Of a DNA stretch of 61,177 nt, positions 36,088-45,294 are shown in pieces. The stretch's first letter is position 1, and every line of letters starts with the position of its first letter. Below the pieces are notes generated by a model. The model ran no database searches. It was not told the DNA's origin and was given only the letters and a program-made list of their open reading frames with translations. This stretch comes from an uncultured Bacillota bacterium (GTDB taxonomy: Bacteria; Bacillota; Clostridia; Lachnospirales; Lachnospiraceae), in NCBI GenBank assembly GCA_905200905.1, contig CAJKMA010000009.1, positions 1-61,177 on the forward strand, written 5' to 3'. A program made the position numbers and the translations under genes.

Positions 36088-38295
36088 TTATTTCAGACAA
36101 ATTTTCAATGCATTTTCTGTTGTGCTATCTGCACCTATACGCACTGTAAACACGCCTGGTTCTGCTGCAAACTTCATATCTGCACCATGGAAACGAAGCA
36201 TATCCTCCTGAATCACAAAGCACACCTTTTTTTCTTCTTGAGGCTGTAACGTCACCTTCTGAAATCCCTTTAATTCTCGAACAGGTCTTGCCACACTTCC
36301 ACATTCATCTGTAATATAAAGTTGTACTGTTTCTGTTCCTTCGTAACTTCCTGTGTTCTTCACTGTCACCCATACCTGCACACTCTCTCCCTGCTTAAAT
36401 TCTACTTTATCTGCCTGTATCTGGCTATAGGTGTAATCTGTATAACTCAGACCATATCCAAAAGGATATAAAGGACGATTTGGCATATCTGTATAGCGGG
36501 ACATAAATCTGTTTTCAATCTGTTCTCCGTCCTCTACATGACGTCCAGTACGGAACTCACCATAAAATACCGGTACCTGAGAAACGCACCAAGGCAATGA
36601 CATGGAAAGTTTTGCCTGTGGATTCTTATCTCCATACAGAATATCAGCAATTCCATGACCTCCCTCTGTTCCTGGAAACCATGCATAAAGAATTGCTTTG
36701 GCATGTTCTTTTATTTCTCTAATATCCAGGGGACGACCTGCAAGAATAACCACAACCAGGTTTTTGTTCACTTGTGCCACTGCCCTCAACAGTTTTTTCT
36801 GCACTTCTGGAATGGTAATATCTCCTCGGCTTCCACCTTCTCCTGATTGAATACAAGCTTCTCCCAAAAATAAGACCGTCTTTTCACATTCTGTCGCTAC
36901 ACTAACAGCCTCCTGAATTTTCTTTTCTGTTTCCTCTTGGCTGTCTTCATTTGTCATATTGAAACGAAATCCATATGCCGTTTGACCTGGATCCAAAATA
37001 CCACAGCCCTCTGCAAACAGTCCATTCTCTGTCTTTTCCTCCAAAGCAGCTCTACAAGTCACTGTATCCTCTGAACTTCCAAAGAAAGACCAAGCGCCTA
37101 ACATACGTTTCTCATCTGCATACGGTCCTATAAATGCCACTTTCTCTTCCTTTTTCAATGGAAGGATATGGTCTTTATTTTCCAACAAAACCATTGTATC
37201 TGCTGCTATTTTTCTGGCTTCCTCTCGGTTTTTGTCTGACAAAATTGTTTTAGCCTCCAGACTAGCATCTGCTTTCCGATATGGATTTTCAAACAGCCCC
37301 ATTTTATTCTTTAATTCCAGAACTCTAAGAACTGCTGTATCAATAGCCTCCTCAGAGACACTTCCCTCCTGCACTAAAGTCTCCAGCTGTGACATATAAC
37401 AGCCACTCATCATATCCATATCTGTTCCTGCCAAGATAGCCTTCATGGCAGCCTCTTTTTTACCTTCTGCCACGCCATTGGTAATCAGCTCTCCTATGGC
37501 ATTCCAATCAGAAATCAGTACCCCTTGAAATCCCATTTCTTCTCTCAGAATGTCCTTCATCAGCCATTGATTTGCTGTAGCTGGAATTCTATCCAGCGTA
37601 TTAAAAGAAGTCATAACCATAGCGCTTCCTGCGTCAATAGCCGCCTGATAGGAAGGAAGATAATCATCTCTTAAGGTCCGCTCTGACAATTCTACTGTAT
37701 TGTACTCTCTTCCCGCTGTAGGCGCGCCATATGCTGCAAAATGTTTGGTGCATGCCCCCAGATGATCCTCATAATCTGCTGAATCTCCCTGAATCCCTTT
37801 TACCATAGCAACTGCCATCTGTGCATTCAGATAAGGATCTTCTCCTGTAGATTCCATAACTCTTCCCCATCTGGCATCCCGCACCAGGTCTACCATTGGT
37901 GCAAATGTCACATGCAAACCTGCCGCTGCAGACTCCTTGGCCATAACATCTCCCACCTTTTTAGCAGCTTCTTCGTCAAAAGAACAGCCAAGAGCTAACG
38001 GAATGGGAAAAATTGTTCTATATCCATTGATAATATCCGCCATAAATAATACAGGAATATGATGCGGTTGTTTTTCCATACACATTTTCTGCAGTTTTTC
38101 CACCTGTTCTGCACCGACTACCCCAAGGATACTTCCTGCATAAGGAAAATCTTCTGCTGCAATCCCAAGTTCTGTTTCTACACCTGTTACCGGCCCCTCA
38201 TCATTGAAACAGCTAGCATCTAACTGGGTAAGCTGTCCTATTTTCTCTTTTAATGTCATATCTGCAAGCAATGCTTTTATTTCTGTTCCAGTCAT
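36088..38295 (-). CDS. Beta-glucosidase, GH3 (BglX-like)
   Basis: A 735-residue three-domain GH3 enzyme: the (beta/alpha)8 domain with KHFAAYGAPTAGREYNTVEL (184-203) and nucleophile Asp263 in GVLISDWNAIG, the alpha/beta sandwich (about 370-570), and a C-terminal fibronectin-III-like domain (about 640-735, YTYSQIQADKVEF, VQLYITDE). It releases terminal beta-glucose (or beta-xylose) from oligosaccharides. No signal peptide. It is separated from the upstream GH36 gene by a strong terminator, so its expression may depend on read-through or processing. Confidence 0.95.
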   Translation of the reverse strand: MTGTEIKALLADMTLKEKIGQLTQLDASCFNDEGPVTGVETELGIAAEDFPYAGSILGVVGAEQVEKLQKMCMEKQPHHIPVLFMADIINGYRTIFPIPLALGCSFDEEAAKKVGDVMAKESAAAGLHVTFAPMVDLVRDARWGRVMESTGEDPYLNAQMAVAMVKGIQGDSADYEDHLGACTKHFAAYGAPTAGREYNTVELSERTLRDDYLPSYQAAIDAGSAMVMTSFNTLDRIPATANQWLMKDILREEMGFQGVLISDWNAIGELITNGVAEGKKEAAMKAILAGTDMDMMSGCYMSQLETLVQEGSVSEEAIDTAVLRVLELKNKMGLFENPYRKADASLEAKTILSDKNREEARKIAADTMVLLENKDHILPLKKEEKVAFIGPYADEKRMLGAWSFFGSSEDTVTCRAALEEKTENGLFAEGCGILDPGQTAYGFRFNMTNEDSQEETEKKIQEAVSVATECEKTVLFLGEACIQSGEGGSRGDITIPEVQKKLLRAVAQVNKNLVVVILAGRPLDIREIKEHAKAILYAWFPGTEGGHGIADILYGDKNPQAKLSMSLPWCVSQVPVFYGEFRTGRHVEDGEQIENRFMSRYTDMPNRPLYPFGYGLSYTDYTYSQIQADKVEFKQGESVQVWVTVKNTGSYEGTETVQLYITDECGSVARPVRELKGFQKVTLQPQEEKKVCFVIQEDMLRFHGADMKFAAEPGVFTVRIGADSTTENALKICLK

Positions 38296-38307
38296 ATCGT
38301 TCCTCCG

Positions 38308-38359
38308 TTTTCAAAAAACAAAGGGCAGGAAGGTACCGTTTTACCGACCTCCTGCCCTT
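38308..38359 (-). terminator. Intrinsic terminator between GH36 and GH3
   Basis: Ten-base arms AAGGGCAGGA/TCCTGCCCTT (38321-38330, 38350-38359) followed on the minus strand by TGTTTTTTGAAAA. It lies within the run of glycan genes and should lower expression of the distal half. Confidence 0.85.
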
Positions 38360-38362
38360 ATT

Positions 38363-40486
38363 TTAATTTTCTTTACATAACTTTATTTCATAGAATCGTG
38401 CCATATTTTCTCTTTCAAAGTTCACGCTTAAGGTTCCAGCTACCTGGTTCCACTCATAGGTACTTGTATTAAAAGAAGGATATCTACAGATAACCTCTGC
38501 CTCTTTTCCCTTTCCTTGTGGAATAGGAATAGAAATGCGAGGTGTATTTCCACTTCTTCTCCAGACAGAAAGATATAGCTTTTCTTCTGTCCTAAGCCCC
38601 AGTGCTGTCCATTCATCATCAAATGCAGACAGTCCCAAAGGCCAGAAAGGAAGCGCCTTATTAATATCTCCACGTATGGATTTATAACAATCCAACCCTT
38701 CTTTTACAAGAGCCTTTTCCTCCTCGGAAATTTTATCCAGGCGACCACTTTGGTGAATCCTCAAAAGCATGGCATTTACCATATTAAAGACTGTGGTTTC
38801 CTTGTCCCCCTCTGGCAGTGGATAAGACCAAACAGCACTTTGCTCTGGTGTAAGCCCACTAGGGGAATTGGCTGCAATTGTAGCATAATACTGATAATCT
38901 TCCTCGTCTGAAGTAGACTGTATACTATACCTGGAAAGCATAGCATAATCAATACGCAATCCTCCACTGGAACAGTTTTCAATCACCAATTCTGGATATT
39001 TCTCAAACAACGCATCCAGCCATTGCAGATAAGCCCGCTCATGCTCCAGCATGCCCTCTCCCGGACTTTCTGCATCATACTCTGTTCCGATTCCCGGTTC
39101 TATGTTATAATCCATCTTAATATAACCAATTCCATATTCTTGAATCAAACGATCCACCACGGATGTCATATATTCACGTACTTCTGGATTCCTGTAATCC
39201 AATTGATAACGGCTTCTGTCATAGATACGTTTTCCATGTCTTACGAAGAACCAGTTATCAGGCAATGTTTTCGCTAATTCACAGTTAATTCCCATAACCT
39301 CTGGTTCCAGCCAAATACCCGGTATCATTCCCTTAGAACGGATATAGTCTGTAACCTCTTTTAGACCATTTGGAAAACGTTCTCTGCTTTCTTTCCACTC
39401 ACCTACTGCATCCCACCAAAAACCTTTTGCATACCAACCTGCATCAATACAAAAATATTCACAACCCGCTTTCGCTGCTTCTTCGATTAACGGAATTTCC
39501 TTTTCTGTTGTTGGATCAGCAAAAAGACAGTTCATGTAATCATTAAAAATAATTTTACAGGTTTCATTGTCTCTATTTTTTCTGCGTATTCTTCTCCGGT
39601 ATTTTGTCAAGGCCGCCATGGAACCATCAAATCCCCCAAGAGAAACACCTACTGCTGCCGGTACTGTAGTAAAAGATTCCCCTGGCTTCAGATTCTTAAA
39701 CCAATGGGAGTATAACTCATTTGGTCCGCCCAAAGCCAGATATAAATGCCCGTTCTGGTCACCGATTTCCCAGTGCCAAGAACCATTATTCTCAATCTGC
39801 CAGTACAGAGAAGAACCTGTTTCCTGATTTTCCAGATAAGCCATTGGCAAATATTCTTTTGAAGACCAGTTTCCAGTATTGCTCACATGAAAATGGTTGG
39901 AAGAACGTTGAATGTCTTTTGGCTGAACCAACTCCATACCCAAATCCTTTAAGGTATAATCTTTCCAGTTCATCTCTCTTTGCCAACCATTATGGGGCAG
40001 CTTTAAAAGTAACTTTTCGTCCTGTCTCTTAAGACCTTCCTTTTCAATCCCCATGTAATTAAATGTGGAAATATAATCCAGTGTCTGTGATTCCTGTCCC
40101 TGGTTTTTTACTGTATGCTCCATACGAACAATTGGAATTCCATCATAAAATTGCCATCTGGATTCCACCTGCATCTTTGTCTCATCGTCAGATGTAAGAA
40201 TTTTCAAAAGACGGCCCTTTTCATTTCTCTCATCTGTATGGGACACATACTTCATCCTGAAACCATGAGAAGTAACAATATACTTATTTCCATGTCTTTC
40301 ATGAGGGCGGTCAAATCCCGAAAGATTCATTTCTATGAAATTAAATCCTGCCTCTTTTGTTGTTACTGTTATTCTATCTTCCTGAAAAGGAAGTGCAGAA
40401 AAATGGAGTAATTTAAAATTTCCGTCTGCTTCAATTTCAAATACAATATGTATACCGTTTTCTTCTATTATTATCTGTCTTTCCAT
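38363..40486 (-). CDS. Alpha-galactosidase, GH36
   Basis: A 707-residue GH36 enzyme that removes alpha-1,6-galactose from galactomannan- or raffinose-type sugars. An N-terminal beta-supersandwich (about 1-300) precedes the barrel with YFCIDAGWYA (344-353), nucleophile Asp459 in GYIKMDYN, NCSSGGLRID (504-513) and acid/base Asp527 in QSTSDEEDY. No signal peptide. The gene is 8 bases downstream of a permease gene and closes the transporter part of the operon at a terminator. Related GH36 members include alpha-N-acetylgalactosaminidases, but KMDYN and CSSGG fit alpha-galactosidase. Confidence 0.93.
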   Translation of the reverse strand: MERQIIIEENGIHIVFEIEADGNFKLLHFSALPFQEDRITVTTKEAGFNFIEMNLSGFDRPHERHGNKYIVTSHGFRMKYVSHTDERNEKGRLLKILTSDDETKMQVESRWQFYDGIPIVRMEHTVKNQGQESQTLDYISTFNYMGIEKEGLKRQDEKLLLKLPHNGWQREMNWKDYTLKDLGMELVQPKDIQRSSNHFHVSNTGNWSSKEYLPMAYLENQETGSSLYWQIENNGSWHWEIGDQNGHLYLALGGPNELYSHWFKNLKPGESFTTVPAAVGVSLGGFDGSMAALTKYRRRIRRKNRDNETCKIIFNDYMNCLFADPTTEKEIPLIEEAAKAGCEYFCIDAGWYAKGFWWDAVGEWKESRERFPNGLKEVTDYIRSKGMIPGIWLEPEVMGINCELAKTLPDNWFFVRHGKRIYDRSRYQLDYRNPEVREYMTSVVDRLIQEYGIGYIKMDYNIEPGIGTEYDAESPGEGMLEHERAYLQWLDALFEKYPELVIENCSSGGLRIDYAMLSRYSIQSTSDEEDYQYYATIAANSPSGLTPEQSAVWSYPLPEGDKETTVFNMVNAMLLRIHQSGRLDKISEEEKALVKEGLDCYKSIRGDINKALPFWPLGLSAFDDEWTALGLRTEEKLYLSVWRRSGNTPRISIPIPQGKGKEAEVICRYPSFNTSTYEWNQVAGTLSVNFERENMARFYEIKLCKEN

Positions 40487-40494
40487 TATTTTGC

Positions 40495-41364
40495 TTAACC
40501 TTTCACTGCACCAGCAACCATTCCTTTAATAATCTGTTTGCTAAATGCAAAATATAAAACAACAATTGGTGCCATAGTAATCAGCATCGCTGCCATAATC
40601 TTCGGATAGTCTGAGGAGAACTGTCCGGTAAACTGTGTCATAGCCAGTGGTACTGTCTGCAAAGCTGTATCCTTAATCAGTACCAAAGCAAAAGAAAATT
40701 CGTTCCAGCAGCTGAAAGTCTGAAGAATTGCAATGGTAATCATGATTGGTTTACAAATAGGCATAATTACTTTAAACAATGTACCAGAGAAAGAACATCC
40801 ATCAATTGCTGCTGCCTCTTCCAACGCCGTTGGAATTTCTTTGATAAATCCTTGGCATAGAAATACCGATATGGGTAGCCCGAAGGCCACATATGGAATG
40901 ATGAGTGTAAACCACTGGTTTGATAGTCCTGTTTTATTAAACACAACATAAATTGGTACTAACAAAGAATGTACAGGAATCAACATTCCCATTAAAAGCA
41001 TAACCCATATGATTTTACTTCCTTTGAATTTGATTCTTGCAAGGAAATAACCCATAATAAATCCAAATAATACAATAAAAAATACAGAAATTAAGGTGGT
41101 TCTCACACTATTCATAATAGAATCACCAATATGATAATCTGGATTTGTCAGCACCTTTACAAAGTTTTCAAATGTTGGACTAGATGGAAGTCCTATGATA
41201 TCCCTATTAAATTCTCTCTTTACCTTCAAAGAAGAATACATCATCCATATCAACGGAAAAATACAAGAGAGAGAGAACACCAGCATAAGCAGGTTCAGAA
41301 TGAATGACTTCACTCCATTTCCAATCCGTTTGCCTGTTGTCATACCATAACTATTTTCACTCAT
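40495..41364 (-). CDS. CUT1 sugar ABC permease, MalG/LacG type
   Basis: A 289-residue inner-membrane subunit with six predicted membrane segments and the EAA loop EEAAAIDGCSFSGTLFKVIM (about 187-206) that docks the ATPase. It forms the channel with the permease 6 bases upstream and takes substrate from the lipoprotein at 42323-43765. Family context implies an oligosaccharide substrate. Confidence 0.95.
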   Translation of the reverse strand: MSENSYGMTTGKRIGNGVKSFILNLLMLVFSLSCIFPLIWMMYSSLKVKREFNRDIIGLPSSPTFENFVKVLTNPDYHIGDSIMNSVRTTLISVFFIVLFGFIMGYFLARIKFKGSKIIWVMLLMGMLIPVHSLLVPIYVVFNKTGLSNQWFTLIIPYVAFGLPISVFLCQGFIKEIPTALEEAAAIDGCSFSGTLFKVIMPICKPIMITIAILQTFSCWNEFSFALVLIKDTALQTVPLAMTQFTGQFSSDYPKIMAAMLITMAPIVVLYFAFSKQIIKGMVAGAVKG

Positions 41365-41370
41365 TCTCTA

Positions 41371-42258
41371 TCACTCCTTTTCCCTGTTGACTGCTCTCTG
41401 GAAGAACTGCATAAGACCAATTACTAACATTCCTAATACAAAGATACCAACAGAAATTGCACTTCCGTAGCCCATGTTCTGTTGTTTAAAGGATACGGAG
41501 TAACCATACATAGCCATAACCATAGATGCATCACCAGGACCACCTGCCGTCATAACATAAATATTATCAAAAGCTTTCATATTACCGGATACACAAAGCA
41601 CAATACATACAGCAATGGTATTCTTAATCATAGGAATCACCACATAAAGAGCTTTCTGTACTGCACTTGCTCCATCCAATTCAGCAGATTCCAAAATCTC
41701 TTTATCAATGGCTGAGGTAGCTGAAAGAAGAATTACCATATAATATCCAATGAACTGCCAAATAAGCGGAATTGCTACCAAGGTCATAACAATATCCGGA
41801 TTATTCAACCATACTTGTTTCTTATCTTCCTGGCCGATAAGTTCAAGAAACCAGTTTAAGATACCTCGTCTGTTATCATAAATCATGGTCCAGATAAAAC
41901 CTACTGCAACAGCAGAAATGGTGCTTGGAAAAAATCCAAAGGTTCTGTGAATTCCTTTCATTTTTACAAATCTGGTGCTGATAATCATAACAAAAATAAA
42001 AGCAATACCTACCTGTCCGATTACGCACAGAATAACCAGATAAATATTATGTCCAAATGCATTCCAGAAAGTAGAATCTTTCAGTAATGTAAGATAATTT
42101 TCGATTCCAATAAATGTCTTGTTTGGTCCGCCCTTCCACTCAAAGAGGCTATAAAATAATGATGCAAGCAATGGTACAAATACTGCAAACACATATAAAA
42201 TCAAAGGTATGATTAAATATCCTATTATCACCCGGGGCTTTGGTTTTCTTGATAACAT
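41371..42258 (-). CDS. CUT1 sugar ABC permease, MalF/LacF type
   Basis: A 295-residue membrane subunit with six predicted segments and the EAA loop EILESAELDGASAVQKALYV. AGGAGGAGGC precedes its ATG. It lies after a terminator hairpin that follows the binding-protein gene, so fewer permease than binding-protein copies are expected. No ATPase gene is in this cluster. Confidence 0.95.
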   Translation of the reverse strand: MLSRKPKPRVIIGYLIIPLILYVFAVFVPLLASLFYSLFEWKGGPNKTFIGIENYLTLLKDSTFWNAFGHNIYLVILCVIGQVGIAFIFVMIISTRFVKMKGIHRTFGFFPSTISAVAVGFIWTMIYDNRRGILNWFLELIGQEDKKQVWLNNPDIVMTLVAIPLIWQFIGYYMVILLSATSAIDKEILESAELDGASAVQKALYVVIPMIKNTIAVCIVLCVSGNMKAFDNIYVMTAGGPGDASMVMAMYGYSVSFKQQNMGYGSAISVGIFVLGMLVIGLMQFFQRAVNREKE

Positions 42259-42277
42259 AAAACGCCTCCTCCTTTTC

Positions 42278-42307
42278 TAAAAAAGGGGCCAGACTTTGCG
42301 GCCCCTT
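42278..42307 (-). terminator. Terminator between binding protein and permeases
   Basis: Arms AAGGGGCC/GGCCCCTT (42283-42290, 42300-42307) with a 9-base loop, then TTTTTTAG on the minus strand. A partial terminator in this place usually gives an excess of binding protein over permease. Confidence 0.85.
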
Positions 42308-42322
42308 CTGTTTCTATGGCAT

Positions 42323-43765
42323 TTAATAGTTTTTCGCATATGCATCCTGTGTTTTCTTTGCAACATCTTCCGGTGTTGTATCGCCATTTAACATGCTCTG
42401 TACTTCTGTATTCAGAACTTCCCAAACAGCACTGTTTACATAAGAATCATAAATTTCACAAGCTTCTGTATCTGTATAAGAATAATTGTAGAAATCCTGT
42501 GTAAACTGATCAAATCCACTTAAGTCCACATCTACCTGTGTTAATCCCTGCAGTGCATAGTTTTCTCCTACATATTTTGCAAAAGAAGGTCCTGTTACAT
42601 ACTCAGCAAAGTCAATGGCTGCTGCCAGTTTATCTGGGTCATCTGCAAGTTTGGAATTAATTGCAACTGCATAACCAAGGCCGATATTCTGTGAATTTGT
42701 AGCGCCTTTGGCACCTTCTGGCTGTGGAAGAACTGCAAATCCTGTATTTTCATATAATTCTGGATCTTCTTCTTTTAAAGTAGCCTGAATGTAGCTTACA
42801 TCCCAGTTACCACAAATATAAGCTGGGGCATCACCTGAAATATAGTACTCTCTGGCATCTTCATTACCAATGGCATTGAAATCTTCGTTAAAAATTCCAG
42901 ATGCAAAAATGTCCTGTGTAAAGGCTAAAGCATCTACAAATTCTTTATCTGTAAAGGAAGCGCCGCCTTTATCTACAATAGACTGGAACCAGTCACCACC
43001 TGTATATCTGTCACCGATAACAGATAAGAAACAGGAGTTAATCTGCCATTTTCCACCATTACCAAATGCTATACTCTCAGAATAACCGTTTTCTTTGAAG
43101 TATTCATCTGCTTTCTTTACATCTTCCCAGTTATCTGGAAATGCATCGAAGCCAGCATCTTTCCATGCCTGTTTATCATATACTACAACGGTACAAGTAC
43201 CTGTAGTTAAAACAGGAAGTCCATAGGTTTTACCCTCTGTTGTAAATGGAGTAAAGAAGTCTGTGTTATAAGAATCATAATAAGGAGATTCTTTAATAAT
43301 ATCTGTCATATCCAGAATAAGACCCTGTTCTGCCCATGCCTTTGTATTCATTCCCTGGAGAAGGAAAACATCTGGAAGGTCATCTGCTGCTGCCTGTGTT
43401 GCAATCTGGGTTTTGTAGTCATCATTGGAAAGTACGCTCTGATTGATTGTAATATCAGAATGTCCCTTTTCCCACTCAGCAATTACAGAACGTAAACCAT
43501 CAGAACCACCATTTCCTTCAGACTCTTCGGAAGTGGAATAGTGCATCAAAGAAAGTTCTCCTTTATAAGCCAGCTCGTTGTCTGAACCCTCTGCTAATGC
43601 AGAATCCTCTTTCTCCTCTTCTTTTCCTTCTTCTTTGCTTTCAGAAGTCTGTTTACTGTCGTTTCCTTCGGATTTGGAGTCATTTCCTCCACCACATCCT
43701 GCCAGCATACTTCCTGCCATTGCAGTTGCTAATAAAATGCTGATTACTTTACTGCGCTTTTTCAT
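42323..43765 (-). CDS. Sugar-binding lipoprotein of a CUT1 ABC transporter
   Basis: A 480-residue exported lipoprotein: lipobox SMLAGC with Cys24, an acidic Ser/Glu-rich linker (about 28-65), then a family-1 solute-binding fold (LSLMHYSTSEESEGNGGS, QAAADDLPDVFLLQG, GLPVLTTGTCTVVVYDKQAW, YICGNWDVSYIQ). It captures oligosaccharide outside the membrane. Large size and its neighbours suggest a ligand of several sugar units such as a gluco- or mannooligosaccharide. AGGAGGAATC precedes the ATG. Confidence 0.94.
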   Translation of the reverse strand: MKKRSKVISILLATAMAGSMLAGCGGGNDSKSEGNDSKQTSESKEEGKEEEKEDSALAEGSDNELAYKGELSLMHYSTSEESEGNGGSDGLRSVIAEWEKGHSDITINQSVLSNDDYKTQIATQAAADDLPDVFLLQGMNTKAWAEQGLILDMTDIIKESPYYDSYNTDFFTPFTTEGKTYGLPVLTTGTCTVVVYDKQAWKDAGFDAFPDNWEDVKKADEYFKENGYSESIAFGNGGKWQINSCFLSVIGDRYTGGDWFQSIVDKGGASFTDKEFVDALAFTQDIFASGIFNEDFNAIGNEDAREYYISGDAPAYICGNWDVSYIQATLKEEDPELYENTGFAVLPQPEGAKGATNSQNIGLGYAVAINSKLADDPDKLAAAIDFAEYVTGPSFAKYVGENYALQGLTQVDVDLSGFDQFTQDFYNYSYTDTEACEIYDSYVNSAVWEVLNTEVQSMLNGDTTPEDVAKKTQDAYAKNY

Positions 43766-43797
43766 ACCATGATTCCTCCTTAAATAATAAAATTTCT

Positions 43798-43826
43798 TAT
43801 ATATAACCCACAGGCTCTCCTATGAA
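43798..43826 (-). promoter_or_regulatory. Possible promoter of the binding-protein gene
   Basis: TTCATA (complement of 43821-43826), 17-base spacer, TATATA (complement of 43798-43803) in the 79-base gap after the LacI gene. Weak -35. Confidence 0.35.
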
Positions 43827-43844
43827 CTATAATCTCTGATTGTT

Positions 43845-44876
43845 TTAGCCAATATTTTTCCATACTGTGACCGATTCTCCTGGTTCAACCCTGCCATCTA
43901 CTACAACGGTTTCTGCCTGCAGCTTTTCTTCTGGAAATTCAATGCGGTTAATCAGTTTATTTCCAGCCTGAATCCCCATGGACACTGTATCCTGCTGAAT
44001 TGTTGCAATCCTGGGTCTTATAAAGGAAGCCAAACTAAGACCATCATATCCGGCAACAGATATATCCTCTGGTACTCTAAGTCCCATTTCCTGTATAGCG
44101 TTCATTCCTGCAACAGCTGCTAAATCATCTGGATAGAGAATACAGCTTGGCCTGTCCGGTACTGCCAACAAGGTTTTCGTCATAGAAACTGAACGTTCCA
44201 CATCTCGATAAGGACAGGTATATACATATTCTCTTCGTACCGGAAGCTTATGTTCTTTCATAAAATTCATATAAGCCTCCAGACGTTCTCTGGTAACCTC
44301 ACTATTTTGTCCATGAATATAAGCAATTTTTCGATGTCCTTTATCGTAGACATACTGTATCAGCCTACGCATATCTCCATACTGGTTCGATGCAATATTT
44401 ATATGTTTTGGAAGTGTATTATCCACCACCACTACCGGCATATCGGAATCAAGAATTTCTCTGACTTCATCCAACTGATAGTCTGCACAGAGGCTAAAAA
44501 TTCCATCAAACCGCATATATTTGCACTGTTCCATATAAGAAAGACGATTGGGAGAATTGCTTGCATTTAAAAATGTCATCACATATCCCCGTTCTTCTAC
44601 AGTAACTTTAAAGCTGTTTAGAATTCTGGCGAAATGCTCGTGCAAAAGCCCCTGCCCAGTCTGCTCTGATAAGAGTACTCCGATGTTTCGTGTATGCTTA
44701 CTCTTTAAAGTAGAGGCCATATAGTTAGGAATATAATTCATCTCCTTTGCGATTCTGCGAATTTCCTCTTTCTTGGCATTGCTGATATCTGGTCTGTCAT
44801 TCATAGCTTTGCTAACCGTAGAAACGGAAACTTTACACATCCTGGCTATATCTTTCAGCGAAATGCTTTCTTCCAT
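43845..44876 (-). CDS. LacI-family regulator of the glycan locus
   Basis: A 343-residue repressor. The HTH is ISLKDIARMCKVSVSTVSKA (residues 5-24) with the hinge helix region NYMASTLKSK, then a sugar-binding core (NIGVLLSEQTGQG, FDGIFSLCADYQ, SVAGYDGLSLASF) and a short C-terminal tail. The ATG at 44876 follows GGAGGCGAAAGAGT and puts the HTH at the N-terminus; an ATG at 44966 would add 30 residues without a domain. It lies at the divergent promoter region and heads the leftward operon, so it should control both arms. Confidence 0.94.
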   Translation of the reverse strand: MEESISLKDIARMCKVSVSTVSKAMNDRPDISNAKKEEIRRIAKEMNYIPNYMASTLKSKHTRNIGVLLSEQTGQGLLHEHFARILNSFKVTVEERGYVMTFLNASNSPNRLSYMEQCKYMRFDGIFSLCADYQLDEVREILDSDMPVVVVDNTLPKHINIASNQYGDMRRLIQYVYDKGHRKIAYIHGQNSEVTRERLEAYMNFMKEHKLPVRREYVYTCPYRDVERSVSMTKTLLAVPDRPSCILYPDDLAAVAGMNAIQEMGLRVPEDISVAGYDGLSLASFIRPRIATIQQDTVSMGIQAGNKLINRIEFPEEKLQAETVVVDGRVEPGESVTVWKNIG

Positions 44877-44932
44877 ACTCTTTCGCCTCCATTTCTTTCT
44901 TTCATTTTGACAATCTGTATAATGTTGAGCAT

Positions 44933-44950
44933 TCACTAAATCGTTTTCTT
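44933..44950 (+). repeat. 18-bp direct repeat, copy 1 (candidate LacI/CcpA operator)
   Basis: TCACTAAATCGTTTTCTT, identical to 45245-45262. It holds a central CG in an AAA-TCG-TTTT setting typical of LacI-family operators and partly fits the CcpA cre consensus. It lies in the leader just upstream of the LacI start codon. Confidence 0.55.
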
Positions 44951-44978
44951 GCAACATATTTTCCATAATCCCCTATGG

Positions 44979-45000
44979 TTTCGCAATACTTTTTTCGTAA
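44979..45000. promoter_or_regulatory. Paired TTTCGYAA elements
   Basis: TTTCGCAA (44979-44986) and TTTCGTAA (44993-45000) lie 14 bases apart, and the same element appears inverted at 45097-45115. They may be further operator half-sites in the divergent region. Confidence 0.35.
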
Positions 45001-45096
45001 TTTTGATTTTTTTGTTTACTTACTACATAATAATACCACATTTTTATATAAATAAATACCATTTTTTGTGTATTTTTATTTCCTTCTTTTTTTACG

Positions 45097-45115
45097 TAAC
45101 GAAACTATTTCGTAA
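45097..45115. promoter_or_regulatory. Palindrome ACGAAA-N3-TTTCGT
   Basis: Six-base perfect arms (45099-45104 and 45108-45113) around CTA in the otherwise T-rich divergent gap, about 60 bases upstream of the GH94 promoter. Likely a regulator site. Confidence 0.45.
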
Positions 45116-45152
45116 ATATTTTTGTATTTTTTTGTTTTTTTACCCATCACTC

Positions 45153-45181
45153 TTGTTTTTATCCTCTTTCTTTGGTATAAT
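45153..45181 (+). promoter_or_regulatory. Extended -10 promoter of the GH94-GH2 operon
   Basis: TGGTATAAT at 45173-45181, with TTGTTT 17 bases upstream (45153-45158). The leader of about 107 bases contains the second 18-bp operator copy, where a bound repressor could block elongation. Confidence 0.6.
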
Positions 45182-45244
45182 CGCCTTGTATTTTGAAGTT
45201 ATTTCTATTTTTCTATGCACACTGACTGATTATATGAGAGAATG

Positions 45245-45262
45245 TCACTAAATCGTTTTCTT
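45245..45262 (+). repeat. 18-bp direct repeat, copy 2 (candidate operator)
   Basis: Identical to 44933-44950, 312 bases away, between the GH94 promoter and its start codon. Two exact copies at the two divergent genes fit looping or dual control by the LacI regulator. Confidence 0.55.
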
Positions 45263-45294
45263 AAATTCCCTTATAAATCAGGAGGTTTCTCATT

